The notes beneath the pieces were generated by a model. That model was not told the origin of the DNA and made no database searches. It was given only the letters and a program-made list of their open reading frames with translations. From NCBI RefSeq assembly GCF_900090295.1, contig NZ_LT607753.1, positions 5,146,001 through 5,210,000 of the forward strand: a stretch of DNA of 64,000 bases. Reading direction: 5' to 3'. This document shows, piece after piece, positions 53,183-62,686 of this stretch. Numbering within the stretch: the first letter of the stretch is position 1; the number at the start of each line of letters is the position of its first letter. A program made the translations under genes and the position numbers. Source of the stretch: Micromonospora coxensis. GTDB lineage: Bacteria > Actinomycetota > Actinomycetes > Mycobacteriales > Micromonosporaceae.

Positions 53183-56100
53183 ATGTCCGTAGGTATGCCG
53201 CCGGTCTCTCCGACCCGGCACGATCCGCGATCCCGATTCTGGCTCCCCGGCAGCCGCCTGCGACTCGGCCTGTCAGCCGCGTTGACACCTGTCGTACTGG
53301 CGTCCCTGCTGGCCGCCACGCCGCAACCGGCCAAGGCCGCCGACCCGACCCACCTGACGCTCAGCCAACCGAAGGCCGTGACGACCAAGGACGTGCTGGC
53401 GAAGCCCCGACCGGCTGACATGTCGCAGGGCGCGGACAGCGTCACCGCCACGACGCTGAGTTGGCCCGCCGCCGGCACGGCGGAGGCGTCCGTCCCGGCG
53501 GAGATCGCGCGGAGGGCGGCCGCCGCCAAGGCGCCCGCGACGAGCACCAGGGTCGGCAAGCTTCCCGTGTGGGTCGGTCCAGCGGACGGTGCCGGAGCTC
53601 GGGTTGCCGCCTCCACCGCTCCCGTGGGGCGAGCCAAGGTCGAGGTGCTCGACCGGGCGAAGGTGGCACCGGGTTGGCGCAACGGGCTCGTCCTCCGAGT
53701 CGCACGCGCCGATGGTGTGGCGCGCGGTGGGCGGATGAGTGTCGGTGTCGGCTACGCGGGCTTCGAGTCGGCGTTCGGTGCGGACTGGTCGACCCGTCTG
53801 CGCCTGGTCGCGCTGCCGGAGTGCGCGCTCACCACGCCGGACCTGCCCCAGTGCAGCGGCCGTCCGCTGCCCTCGCACAACGATCCTGCCTCGAAGCGGG
53901 TCTCGGCGGAGATCGACGTACAGCCCGGTGCCACCGGTGCCAAGGCGCTGTCGGCGGGCGGAGCCACGCTGGTCGCCCTCACGGCCGCCCCCTCCGGCTC
54001 GGCCGGCGACTACTCCGCGACCCCACTCCAGGCGTCCTCCAGCTGGACCGCGGGCGGATCGAGCGGTGACTTCTCCTGGTCGTATCCCATCCGGGTTCCC
54101 CAGGCCACCGGGCCGGCGCCGAAGGTGAGCCTCGCCTACTCGTCGAGTGCCGTCGACGGACGCAGCGACGCCTCGAACAACCAGCCCTCGTGGGTCGGCG
54201 AAGGCTTCGAATACCACCCGGGTTTCATCGAGCGGCGGTACGTGCCGTGCTTCGACGACACCGCGAACGGCGCGACCAACAACGACCAGATCGGTGACCA
54301 GTGCTGGGGCACCGACAACGCCGTCCTGTCGCTCAACGGCCGTTCGACCGAGTTGGTCAAGGACGGGACCACCGGTGAGTGGCGGCCGAAGAGCGACGAC
54401 GCGTCCAAGGTCGAGAAGCTGACCGGCGGCTCGAACGGCGACGACAACGGTGAGTACTGGAAGGTCACCACCGCCGACGGCACCCAGTACTTCTTCGGCC
54501 GCGACGACCTGCCGGGGCAGACCAGCGACACGGCCTCCACCGACACCGTCCGGGTCTACGGCAACCACCAGGACGAGCCCTGCTACAACGCCTCCTTCGC
54601 CTCGGCCCACTGCAACCAGGCGTGGCGGTGGAACCTCGACTACGTCGTCGACACCCACGGCGGCACGATGTCGTTCTGGTACAGCCAGGAGACCAACAAG
54701 TACGCGGCCAACGTCACCGACAGCAACGAGGTTTCCTACGTCCGGGCGTCGAACCTGACCCGGATCGACTACGGCACCTGGGACCGGGGGGACACCGACC
54801 GGTCCGTGACCCCGACGGCACAGGTATTCTTCACCACCTCGGACCGGTGCAAGTCGGACTGCGCCACGCACGACGAGGCCCACTGGCCCGACACGCCGTG
54901 GGACCAGGAGTGCACCGGCACGACCTGCGAGGGCAAGTACTCACCGACCTTCTGGTCGACGCGCCGGCTCACGGCGATCACGACGAAGGTCGCCGGAGTC
55001 GCCGGTGACGTGGAGAGGTGGAGCCTCGACCACAACTTCCCCAAGAACGGCGACGGTTCGCGGGACGGCATGTGGCTGGAGTCGATCCGGCACACCGGCT
55101 ACATCGGCGAGAGGGTGGACCTGCCGGAGGTCAACTTCGACTGGGTGCAGCGCCCCAACCGGGTCGACAAGACCGACGACGGCAAGCCTCCGATGCACTG
55201 GATGCGGCTGAACACGATCTGGACCGAGACCGGCGGAAGGATCGTGGTCGAGTACTCCGACCCGGAATGCGACACCGACGGGCCGATGCCGGCCTCTCCG
55301 GAGACCAACACCCTCCGCTGCTACCCGGTGCTGACGGAGAACCCCTTCACCAAGGCCATCGAGACCGACTACTTCCACAAGTACGTGGTGAAGCAGGTCT
55401 TCGAGTCCGACTGGACCGGTGGCGGGACCGACGTCATCACCGCCTACGAGTACCTCGACGGCGCCGCCTGGCACCACGCCGACGACGACGGCATGACCAA
55501 GGACAAGTTCCGCACCTGGTCGGACTACCGGGGCTACGGTCGAATCAGGGTCCGGAAGGGCACCGACGGTCAGGAAACCCTGTCCGAGACCCGCTACTAC
55601 CGCGGCATGCACGGCGACAAGGCCGCGCCCAGCGGGGGCACCCGTACCGTCACCCTGCGCGGGGTGGACCTGAACGGGGACGGTGACGTGGTCGACGTGG
55701 CCGACGCCGGCCAGGTCAACGACCACGACGCGCTGGCCGGGCAGGTGCGGGAGCAGATCACCTACAACGGTGTCGACACCGACATCGTGTCGCGCTCCGT
55801 CAACCAGGGCTGGCAGTCGCCGCACACCGCGATGCGGGACATGGGGACCACCACCACGTACGCCCGCTACACCGGCGTGGACACGTCCTGGAACGCGGTG
55901 AAGCTGGACGCCGGTCGCGGATGGCGGGTCGTCAAGAGTTCCAGCACCTTCGACTCGTACGGCATGGAGACCACCTCCACCGGCCTGGGTGACGTCGCGG
56001 CCGGCGGTGACGAGAAGTGCATCCGCACCACCTACGCCCGCAACACCGGGCTGAACATCCTGTCCACGGCAGTGCGGGTGGAGACCTTCGCCCTGCCGTG

Positions 56101-59100
56101 CGGCACAGCGCCGAAGACCACAGATGACGTCATCAGCGACGTGCGGACCTCGTACGACGGTGAGGCGTACGGCGTCGCGCCCACGGAGGGCGACCCCACC
56201 AGGGTGGAGACCCTGAAGGGGTGGTCGGAGTCCGGGGGCACCGACTGGCTGACGACCGGGACGACTGTCTACGACGACCACGGCCGGGTCGTCGAGTCCA
56301 CCGACGTCCGTAACAACAAGACCATCACGACGTACACCCCGACGGTGGGCGGTCCGGTCACGAAGGTGGAGACCACCAACCACCTGAGTTGGAAATCGAC
56401 CCAGGAGATGGACCCGGCCTGGGGGCTGCCGAAGCGCACGGTCGATGCCAACGGCAAGATCACCGATCTGCGGTACGACGGCCTCGGCCGGCTGCGGAAG
56501 GTGTGGCTGCCGAACCGCTCGATCGGGCTGGATCCCGCCAACCCGACGAGCACCCCCTCCACCGAGTACACGTACACGCTGCGCCACAGCGGCGGCGTCA
56601 ACGCGGTCACGACGCGGTCCTTGAGCGCCGAGGGCAGCTACCTCACCAGCTACGCGCTCTACGACGGGTTGCTCCGACCCCGGCAGACCCAGGTGTCGGC
56701 AGCGTCCGGCGGCGGAACCGTGTTCAGCGAGTCGGTGTACGACGCCGCCGGGCGGGTCGCCTACGCCAACGCCAGTCACCGTGACCCCAACGTCGCGCCC
56801 GGCACGACACTCAGGTCGATCGCGGCGTGGGAAGCGAACATCCAGACGGTCAACCACTACGACCGGACTGGCCGGGTGACCGCGAGCATCCAGACCACCA
56901 GCGGCCAGGAGAAGTGGCGAACCACCACGGCCTACGGCGGTGACCGGGTGTACGTCACCCCGCCGGAGGGCGGCACCGCGACCACCTCGATCAGCGACGC
57001 CCGCGGCAACACCGTGGAGGTCCGTCAGCACGCCGGCCGCACCATCACCGGCCCCTACGACGCCAGCACGTACACCTACAACCGCAAGAACCAGTTGACC
57101 TCCGTCAAGGATCCTGCCGGTAACCAGTGGTCCTACGAGTACGACATCCGGGGCCGGCAGCGGATTGCCGTCGATCCCGACAAGGGCAGCACGGAGTCCA
57201 AGTACGCCGACAACGGTGACCTCGAATTCACGGTGGACGGTCGCCAGCAGAAGCTGGTCTACCACTACGACAGCCTGGGCCGTAAGGACGCGGTCTACCA
57301 GGGGTCGATTGCTACGGCGAACCTACGGGCCAGTTGGACGTACGACCCGACGGGCGCGAAGGGGATGCCCGCCTCCAGCAGCCGGTGGACCGACAACGGC
57401 ACCACCGAGTACAAGGTGCGGGTCCGGGGCTACAGCCCGCTCTACCGGTCCTTGGGCGAGGACTTCGTCATTCCGGCCACCGAGACAGGGCTGAGCGGCA
57501 CCTACAGCTTCACCCGGAGCTACAAGGCCGACGGCGTCTCGCTCGGCTCCGCGACGTACCCGAGCACCGGCGGTCTCGGCGCCGAGCAGCTCACCTTCAC
57601 CTACGACTCGACGACCGGCCTGGCGGAGCAGGTCAAGACCAACTGGCCCAACGCAGGGCAGTACGTCACCGACACCAGCTACAACGCGTTCGGTCAGGTC
57701 GGTCTGGTCCAGTACCAGCAGACGGCACAGAACTTCCTCGAGCGCGCCTGGAACTACGAGGACACCACGGGCCGGCTGGCGAATGCCGTGACGAGCCGGC
57801 AGATCGCCCCGCAGATGGTGGCAGACGTCAACTACACGTACGACCCCGCCGGCAACATCCTCCGAATCGCGGACACTCCGGCGGGCGGCACCGTCGACGT
57901 ACAGTGCTTCGGCCACGACTACGCCAGGCGTCTCACCCAGGCATGGACGCCGACGTCGGGGAACTGCGGCCCGGCGCCGACGGTGACGGACCTCGGTGGC
58001 CCGGCACCCTACTGGCACTCCTGGGCCTTCGAGCCGGTCGGCAAGTCGTCCGGTAACCGGGTCACGGAGACCAAGCACGGCACGGCGAACACCGAATCCA
58101 CCTACAAGTACCCGAACCTCGGCAGCGCCCAGCCGCACGGCGTCCAGCAGGTGATCACCACCGGAAACGGCGCGGGCACCCGCAACTACCAGTACGACGC
58201 CGCGGGCAACATGACGTGCCGTCCGACGGCGACCGCGGTGAACAACACCTGCCCCGGCGGCACAGGCAGCCAGACCCTGACCTGGGACAGCGAGAACAAG
58301 CTCGTCGGCCTCACCGACGGCGGCAAGACCCACTCCTACCTGTACGACCCCGAGGGCAACCGCCTCATCGCGCGGGATCCCACCGGCAAGACGCTGTACC
58401 TGCCCGGAATGGAGATCCGGTACACGAGCAACGGCGGCTCCAAGGCGGCGACCCGGTACTACAGCCACCTCGGCCAGTTGATCGGCATGCGGATGCCGGG
58501 GACCGGGATCACCTGGCTGGTCACCGACCACCAGGGCACCCAGGAACTGAGCATCGCCTCCGGCAACCAGGCGATCACCCAGCGGCGGCAGACCCCGTAC
58601 GGCGGCTCCCGCAGCACGCCCCCGCCGGCCTGGCCCAACCAGCTCGGCTTCGTCGGCGGCACGATCGACGGCGGTGCCGACGTCACGGGCCTGACCAACA
58701 TCGGTGCCCGGCCGTACGACTCCGCGATCGGCAAGTTCATCGCGGTCGACCCGATCATGGACATGGCCGACCCGGAGCAGTGGAACGGCTACGCGTACGC
58801 GGGCAACTCCCCGATCACGAGCAGCGATCCGACCGGGTTGATCGAGGAAGACTGCGCGATCCACGACTGCGACTATCGCCCAGGGGATGAAGAGGGAAAC
58901 AAAGACGCCAAGAAGAACAACAGTTGTTGGCCGGCGTCCTGCGGCGGAAACGGCGAGGAGAGCTCCGACGACCCTAGAACCTGGACGGGCAAGCACAAGG
59001 ACGACGGCCGCCCGATGCCGGGCCCCGGCCATCTGACCCTTGAGCAGGATGCGCAGTTCCGATACTACACTCACACGACGAATCTCGATATTTTTCAGCG

Positions 59101-60088
59101 CGAGGTCGTCGAGGACGAGGTTTTCTGTTACAACAACTCGGAAGTGTGCGCTGCCCTAGCGAAGGCCAAGGTCAAGCAGTCACGCAAGGCCCTTTTGGAT
59201 CTGCTCGGGGTCACCGATTTTCAGGAGTGCACGAAGGGCAAGGCAACGGGATGTATCTGGACGGCCGTTGGCCTGATTCCCGCTGGCAAACTAGTAGGAC
59301 CGGTTGGGAAATCCCTCCTTCGGAAGGGTATTAAGACCGCGTGTAGCTTCAGCGGTGACACCGAGGTCCTGATGGCTGACGGCAGTACCACGCCAATGAG
59401 TCAGATTAATGCGGGTGACGAGGTGTTAGCCACCGACCCCGCGACTGGTGAATCAGGGCGCCGGAAGGTTACAAAGCTGTGGGTGCACGAGGACCAACTC
59501 TACGTGCTGGAAACCGAAAGTGGCGAGGTGGCCACCACGGAGGATCATCCGTTCTGGAATGAGTCCGACCTGGCCTGGCAGGGTGCTGAGACCCTCGATC
59601 CTGGCGACTTGCTGCGTACGCCCACCGGCGTGACCGCCGTCATCTCCTTCGATATTGAAGCTGCCACGGTTGCTGCGGCATACAACCTCACCGTCGATGA
59701 CCTCCACACGTACTATGTGATGGTCGGAAACACGCCGGTTCTGGTACACAATGCTAACGATTGCTCGATCTCCGGCTCTGCCGGTGGGCAGAAGTTGGCT
59801 GACCAACTCCGTGCGGCATCGGCGAAGTCGATGTTCACGCCGGGTGGAGGCCTTACGCGCCAAGCTATTGATGAATCCCAACTGATTATTCGTGGCAGTG
59901 ACCTGGGCAACCAGCAGTTGCGGGCTCACCTGACCCGCGATGGCAGCGATATTGCGGACTGGGGTAAATACACGACGAGGACGCATCAGAGCTCCTACGG
60001 GGACTTTCAGGTCCATTACTACTATAATTCGAGAACTGGAAATGTTGCCTACGACTACGACTACAAAGTTGTGATGAACGCGAGGTAG
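53183..60088 (+). CDS. RHS/YD-repeat polymorphic toxin with Hint domain and C-terminal toxin tip
   Basis: 2301 residues. Signal peptide (about 20-52). N-terminal beta region, with VSLAYSSSAVDGRSDASNN and GEGFEYHPGFIERRY (about 315-355). Many YD repeats follow (about 950-1830, e.g. YDGLGRLRKV, YDSLGRKDAV, YEYDIRGRQR). The RHS core ends at GARPYDSAIGKFIAVDP...DPTGL (about 1840-1886). The Hint domain runs from Cys2054 (CSFSGDTEVLMADGS) through TTEDHPFW to VLVHN2190, a self-cleavage module. The 111-residue tip (2191-2301: DIADWGKYTT, FQVHYYYN, VAYDYDYK) is of a type I cannot name. ATG 53183 has GGAGG 6 bp upstream. From about 59040 the base composition becomes visibly A/T-richer, indicating an exchanged tip. 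Confidence 0.88.
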   Translation: MSVGMPPVSPTRHDPRSRFWLPGSRLRLGLSAALTPVVLASLLAATPQPAKAADPTHLTLSQPKAVTTKDVLAKPRPADMSQGADSVTATTLSWPAAGTAEASVPAEIARRAAAAKAPATSTRVGKLPVWVGPADGAGARVAASTAPVGRAKVEVLDRAKVAPGWRNGLVLRVARADGVARGGRMSVGVGYAGFESAFGADWSTRLRLVALPECALTTPDLPQCSGRPLPSHNDPASKRVSAEIDVQPGATGAKALSAGGATLVALTAAPSGSAGDYSATPLQASSSWTAGGSSGDFSWSYPIRVPQATGPAPKVSLAYSSSAVDGRSDASNNQPSWVGEGFEYHPGFIERRYVPCFDDTANGATNNDQIGDQCWGTDNAVLSLNGRSTELVKDGTTGEWRPKSDDASKVEKLTGGSNGDDNGEYWKVTTADGTQYFFGRDDLPGQTSDTASTDTVRVYGNHQDEPCYNASFASAHCNQAWRWNLDYVVDTHGGTMSFWYSQETNKYAANVTDSNEVSYVRASNLTRIDYGTWDRGDTDRSVTPTAQVFFTTSDRCKSDCATHDEAHWPDTPWDQECTGTTCEGKYSPTFWSTRRLTAITTKVAGVAGDVERWSLDHNFPKNGDGSRDGMWLESIRHTGYIGERVDLPEVNFDWVQRPNRVDKTDDGKPPMHWMRLNTIWTETGGRIVVEYSDPECDTDGPMPASPETNTLRCYPVLTENPFTKAIETDYFHKYVVKQVFESDWTGGGTDVITAYEYLDGAAWHHADDDGMTKDKFRTWSDYRGYGRIRVRKGTDGQETLSETRYYRGMHGDKAAPSGGTRTVTLRGVDLNGDGDVVDVADAGQVNDHDALAGQVREQITYNGVDTDIVSRSVNQGWQSPHTAMRDMGTTTTYARYTGVDTSWNAVKLDAGRGWRVVKSSSTFDSYGMETTSTGLGDVAAGGDEKCIRTTYARNTGLNILSTAVRVETFALPCGTAPKTTDDVISDVRTSYDGEAYGVAPTEGDPTRVETLKGWSESGGTDWLTTGTTVYDDHGRVVESTDVRNNKTITTYTPTVGGPVTKVETTNHLSWKSTQEMDPAWGLPKRTVDANGKITDLRYDGLGRLRKVWLPNRSIGLDPANPTSTPSTEYTYTLRHSGGVNAVTTRSLSAEGSYLTSYALYDGLLRPRQTQVSAASGGGTVFSESVYDAAGRVAYANASHRDPNVAPGTTLRSIAAWEANIQTVNHYDRTGRVTASIQTTSGQEKWRTTTAYGGDRVYVTPPEGGTATTSISDARGNTVEVRQHAGRTITGPYDASTYTYNRKNQLTSVKDPAGNQWSYEYDIRGRQRIAVDPDKGSTESKYADNGDLEFTVDGRQQKLVYHYDSLGRKDAVYQGSIATANLRASWTYDPTGAKGMPASSSRWTDNGTTEYKVRVRGYSPLYRSLGEDFVIPATETGLSGTYSFTRSYKADGVSLGSATYPSTGGLGAEQLTFTYDSTTGLAEQVKTNWPNAGQYVTDTSYNAFGQVGLVQYQQTAQNFLERAWNYEDTTGRLANAVTSRQIAPQMVADVNYTYDPAGNILRIADTPAGGTVDVQCFGHDYARRLTQAWTPTSGNCGPAPTVTDLGGPAPYWHSWAFEPVGKSSGNRVTETKHGTANTESTYKYPNLGSAQPHGVQQVITTGNGAGTRNYQYDAAGNMTCRPTATAVNNTCPGGTGSQTLTWDSENKLVGLTDGGKTHSYLYDPEGNRLIARDPTGKTLYLPGMEIRYTSNGGSKAATRYYSHLGQLIGMRMPGTGITWLVTDHQGTQELSIASGNQAITQRRQTPYGGSRSTPPPAWPNQLGFVGGTIDGGADVTGLTNIGARPYDSAIGKFIAVDPIMDMADPEQWNGYAYAGNSPITSSDPTGLIEEDCAIHDCDYRPGDEEGNKDAKKNNSCWPASCGGNGEESSDDPRTWTGKHKDDGRPMPGPGHLTLEQDAQFRYYTHTTNLDIFQREVVEDEVFCYNNSEVCAALAKAKVKQSRKALLDLLGVTDFQECTKGKATGCIWTAVGLIPAGKLVGPVGKSLLRKGIKTACSFSGDTEVLMADGSTTPMSQINAGDEVLATDPATGESGRRKVTKLWVHEDQLYVLETESGEVATTEDHPFWNESDLAWQGAETLDPGDLLRTPTGVTAVISFDIEAATVAAAYNLTVDDLHTYYVMVGNTPVLVHNANDCSISGSAGGQKLADQLRAASAKSMFTPGGGLTRQAIDESQLIIRGSDLGNQQLRAHLTRDGSDIADWGKYTTRTHQSSYGDFQVHYYYNSRTGNVAYDYDYKVVMNAR

Positions 60089-60090
60089 GG

Positions 60091-60456
60091 ATGAGAGTGA
60101 AGTATGCGGCCCGATGGCTGGAGGGTGTGTCCCGGCAAGGGGTTGCAGCTCTTTCCGAGGGGCGTGAGTATGTGGTCCTTGAGATCTCGTCGCTTGCCGA
60201 TCGGCCCTCTTACTTTCGAATTGAGGCTGTTAGTGGTGAGCCGCCGGCGCTATTCGATGTACGCCTCTTTAAAATTGCCTCGCCAATAATTCCCCCAAAC
60301 TGGACGGGCTCGCTTGACGATTCCGGGCTGCTGACGATCGGGCCAAAAGCGTGGAGAGAGCGCGACTTTTGGGAGGCATATCTAGGGCGACAGGAGTGGG
60401 CGGTTGCTGCATACGAGAGGGAGCTCAAGGTGATACTGTCGGCCGGAATGGAATGA
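60091..60456 (+). CDS. Probable immunity protein of the RHS toxin
   Basis: 121 residues with its ATG only 2 bp after the toxin stop, no signal peptide, and A/T-rich codon use matching the toxin tip rather than the genome. Segments such as VRLFKIASPIIPPNWTGSLD, LTIGPKAWRERDFWEAYLG and AAYERELK resemble a widespread class of small proteins encoded next to polymorphic toxins (IP-NW ... GP-W ... FWE-Y pattern); this is recollection, not a search result. It is expected to stay in the cytoplasm and neutralise the tip. Confidence 0.65.
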   Translation: MRVKYAARWLEGVSRQGVAALSEGREYVVLEISSLADRPSYFRIEAVSGEPPALFDVRLFKIASPIIPPNWTGSLDDSGLLTIGPKAWRERDFWEAYLGRQEWAVAAYERELKVILSAGME

Positions 60457-61219
60457 GGTCGTGAGGATCGGTCGCTTGGTCGCATCTGGCGTAACACTTC
60501 CTGCGCTGCCTGAGCGGTCTTGGTTACCGAGGTGGCCGTGAGGCCTGCGGTTGGTAGTCGTTATCTCGGCTACCGTCACGATCTCCGCCGGAGATCGATA
60601 ATGCGTGGTAATCGCTGTGTCTCTCTGTCTCGCAATCGTGGCGGGCAAGTTAGCTGCGCGACAACTGACACCGACTCTCATTGCGCTAAAATATCGGCAT
60701 TGTCAGGCGTTGTGGGCGGTGGCGAATATGCCGATGCCTGAGGCGGGAGCCCCTACTCGGAATTCTGTTGCGGGCTACGGAGACGACATCAATGCGGGCG
60801 TAGTCGGGAGCACCATGATCGCGGCCACTCTGGCGCCTGCTTGCCCTTAAGGGAAGTGGGTGGCGCAGTGATAGAGGTAATGGGCGACCGAATAGGACAC
60901 GAGGTCGGTTTGCGGTGCGATGTGCTCGACGTAGGGAGACGGTTGGTTGGATGATCCGGCCCTACTTTCACGGGTGAGTACAGGTGTAGCTGCTGCCGCT
61001 GGACAGCGGCGGCGAGCTGGTCTCTGGTTTTCGTACGCCGTTGGTCGACGTCGGCCCTCGCTTGGCTGTACTCCTCAGAGAGCGTTCTGCTCTGAGGCTT
61101 GGCCGGTACGCCGCCACGATTCTCGGTGGTCATGGCGTCTTCCATAAGACCTGATACACCCCGTACGGTGTCCGACGGACAACCGGCGGGCGCGCTCGCC
61201 GACGATCGCGGAGGTTCCC
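60457..61219. other. 763-bp low-GC debris after the toxin-immunity pair
   Basis: Base composition stays lower than the genome to about 61100. Short plus-strand frames (60520-60741, 60605-60850) have no family features or good start signals. A minus-strand fragment (60848-61133) looks like a decayed gene. No terminal repeats or transposase are seen. The region resembles the graveyard of older toxin tips and immunity genes often found behind such loci. Confidence 0.5.
60848..61133 (-). pseudogene. Possible frameshifted small gene
   Basis: From ATG 61133 a frame reads about 57 plausible residues (TTENRGGVPAKPQS, SEEYSQARADVDQRR, KTRDQLAAAVQRQQ), a helical Gln/Arg/Ala-rich start. After about 60965 the frame becomes Ser/Thr/Pro-rich and unlikely. 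Another frame then gives a coherent ending, SPYVEHIAPQTDLVSYSVAH and so on, to a stop at 60848. This suggests one gene broken by a frameshift. No family is recognised; it could also be two chance frames. Confidence 0.3.
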
Positions 61220-61765
61220 GTGCGTGTGCGGATTTGGCTGGGCGCCGCAGCAACCCTGCTGACCGCCGGCTGCGCCGGTGATCCCGCGCCGGTGGCCGTA
61301 CCACCCGTGGAGCCGGTGACCGTCGAGGTGGCCGCCGCCTCCTCCGGCGGGGCGTGCACAATCCTCGACTTCGGCGTGATCGAGGAGCACACCGGCGTCC
61401 GCTTCGACGTGGCGGCGGCGAGCGACCGCAAGGACACCCGCACCTGCGTGGTCCGCGCCGAGGGCGCCACCCTGCCCGAGCTGACCCTGACCGTCACCGA
61501 CACCTCGATCGACGTGGCGACCTTCACCGCCGACGTGCAGCCGGAGGGCGCGGCGAAGGTGTCGAAGCTGGGCCGGGCCGCCTACCGCCGGACGGTGGCG
61601 AAGACGGCCAAGCAGGGGCCGGCCGCCGAGGTGGGCTGGCTCGTCGAGGGTCGGCTGGCCACCCTGCGCTGGACGTGTGAGCGCGGCGCGGCGAAGGCCG
61701 ACGCCGAGGAGTTGACCGGCAAGCTGGTCGACCTGGCCAGGAAGCTCGACACCCGGGCCGGGTGA
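61220..61765 (+). CDS. Putative lipoprotein
   Basis: 181 residues. A short signal peptide with lipobox LTAGC (Cys near residue 18) predicts a membrane-anchored lipoprotein. The mature part has two Cys in matched positions (GGACTILDFGVIEEHTG and DTRTCVVRAEG) and a third in LRWTCERG, broadly like the DUF3558 type of actinobacterial lipoproteins. No known activity. GTG at 61220 with GAGG 7-8 bp upstream. Confidence 0.7.
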   Translation: MRVRIWLGAAATLLTAGCAGDPAPVAVPPVEPVTVEVAAASSGGACTILDFGVIEEHTGVRFDVAAASDRKDTRTCVVRAEGATLPELTLTVTDTSIDVATFTADVQPEGAAKVSKLGRAAYRRTVAKTAKQGPAAEVGWLVEGRLATLRWTCERGAAKADAEELTGKLVDLARKLDTRAG

Positions 61766-61836
61766 GGCCCGGCGGTCGGTCACGCCGGGAGGCGGCCGGC
61801 TGCACCGGGCGAGCGTGACGGCCGAGCCGCCACCCG

Positions 61837-62526
61837 TCAGTGCGCGGCGACGAAGACCCGGGACGCGACCTCGCGGGGCAGCCGGATCCGCTCACCGGAG
61901 CGGTCGATCGACACCCCGTCCCGCTCCTGGGCGACGGTGACCGTGGCGCCCGGGTCGATGCCGGCGGCGTGCAGCTGGCGCAGCACGTCCGAGTCGGTCT
62001 GCACGCTCTCGCAGATCCGCTGGACCACGACCTGGCCGGAGAGGCCGGGGAAAGCGAGGTTGCGTTCGGCCTCGACGGTGTCGGCGGCTGCGGGCTCGGG
62101 CGAGCCCAGCTCCTCCAGCCCCGGGATCGGGTTGCCGTACGGCGAGCGGGTCGGCCGGTTGAGCAGGTCGTAGACCCGCTTCTCGACGGCGTCGCTCATC
62201 ACGTGCTCCCAGCGGCAGGCCTCCTCGTGGGCCTCCTCGTAGGGCATCCCGATGACGTTGACCAGCAGCAGCTCGGCGAGGCGGTGCTTGCGCATCACGG
62301 AGACGGCGCTGCTGCGGCCCAGCGGGGTCAGCGCCAGGTGCCGGTCGCCCTCGACGGTGAGCAGGCCGTCGCGCTCCATCCGGGCGACGGTCTGGCTGAC
62401 GGTGGGCCCGCTCTGCCGCAGCCGCTCGGCGATCCGCGCGCGCAGCGGCGGCACACCCTCCTCCTCCAGTTCGAGGATGGTGCGAAGGTACATCTCGGTC
62501 GTGTCGACAAGATCATGTCGGGCCAT
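61837..62526 (-). CDS. ideR: Iron-dependent regulator, DtxR/IdeR family
   Basis: 229 residues. Winged helix with DLVDTTEMYLRTILELEEEGV (cited in outline) and LRQSGPTVSQTVARMERDGLL. Metal ligands are all visible: Met of TTEMYL, KHRLAE, and CRWEHVMS (C-x2-E-H). The dimerisation domain and a C-terminal SH3-like domain (GATVTVAQERDGVSIDR) complete the IdeR length. With Fe2+ bound it represses iron-uptake genes. ATG 62526 has AGAGG 8 bp upstream. No IdeR box (TTAGGTTAGGCTAACCTAA type) was seen in the window. Confidence 0.92.
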   Translation of the reverse strand: MARHDLVDTTEMYLRTILELEEEGVPPLRARIAERLRQSGPTVSQTVARMERDGLLTVEGDRHLALTPLGRSSAVSVMRKHRLAELLLVNVIGMPYEEAHEEACRWEHVMSDAVEKRVYDLLNRPTRSPYGNPIPGLEELGSPEPAAADTVEAERNLAFPGLSGQVVVQRICESVQTDSDVLRQLHAAGIDPGATVTVAQERDGVSIDRSGERIRLPREVASRVFVAAH

Positions 62527-62686
62527 CGTTACCACCTCTCCTCGGAGGTGACTACGCCCTCAATCGTGTCGATCAGATCGTGTTCCACGTCAGCGGCCCT
62601 CCGGTGCACGATGCTACCCCGGCCGTCCGACGGACCGTCGGTGCCGAACCGCGAGGTCGCTGCCCGGATGGTGTTGACTGGACGCC

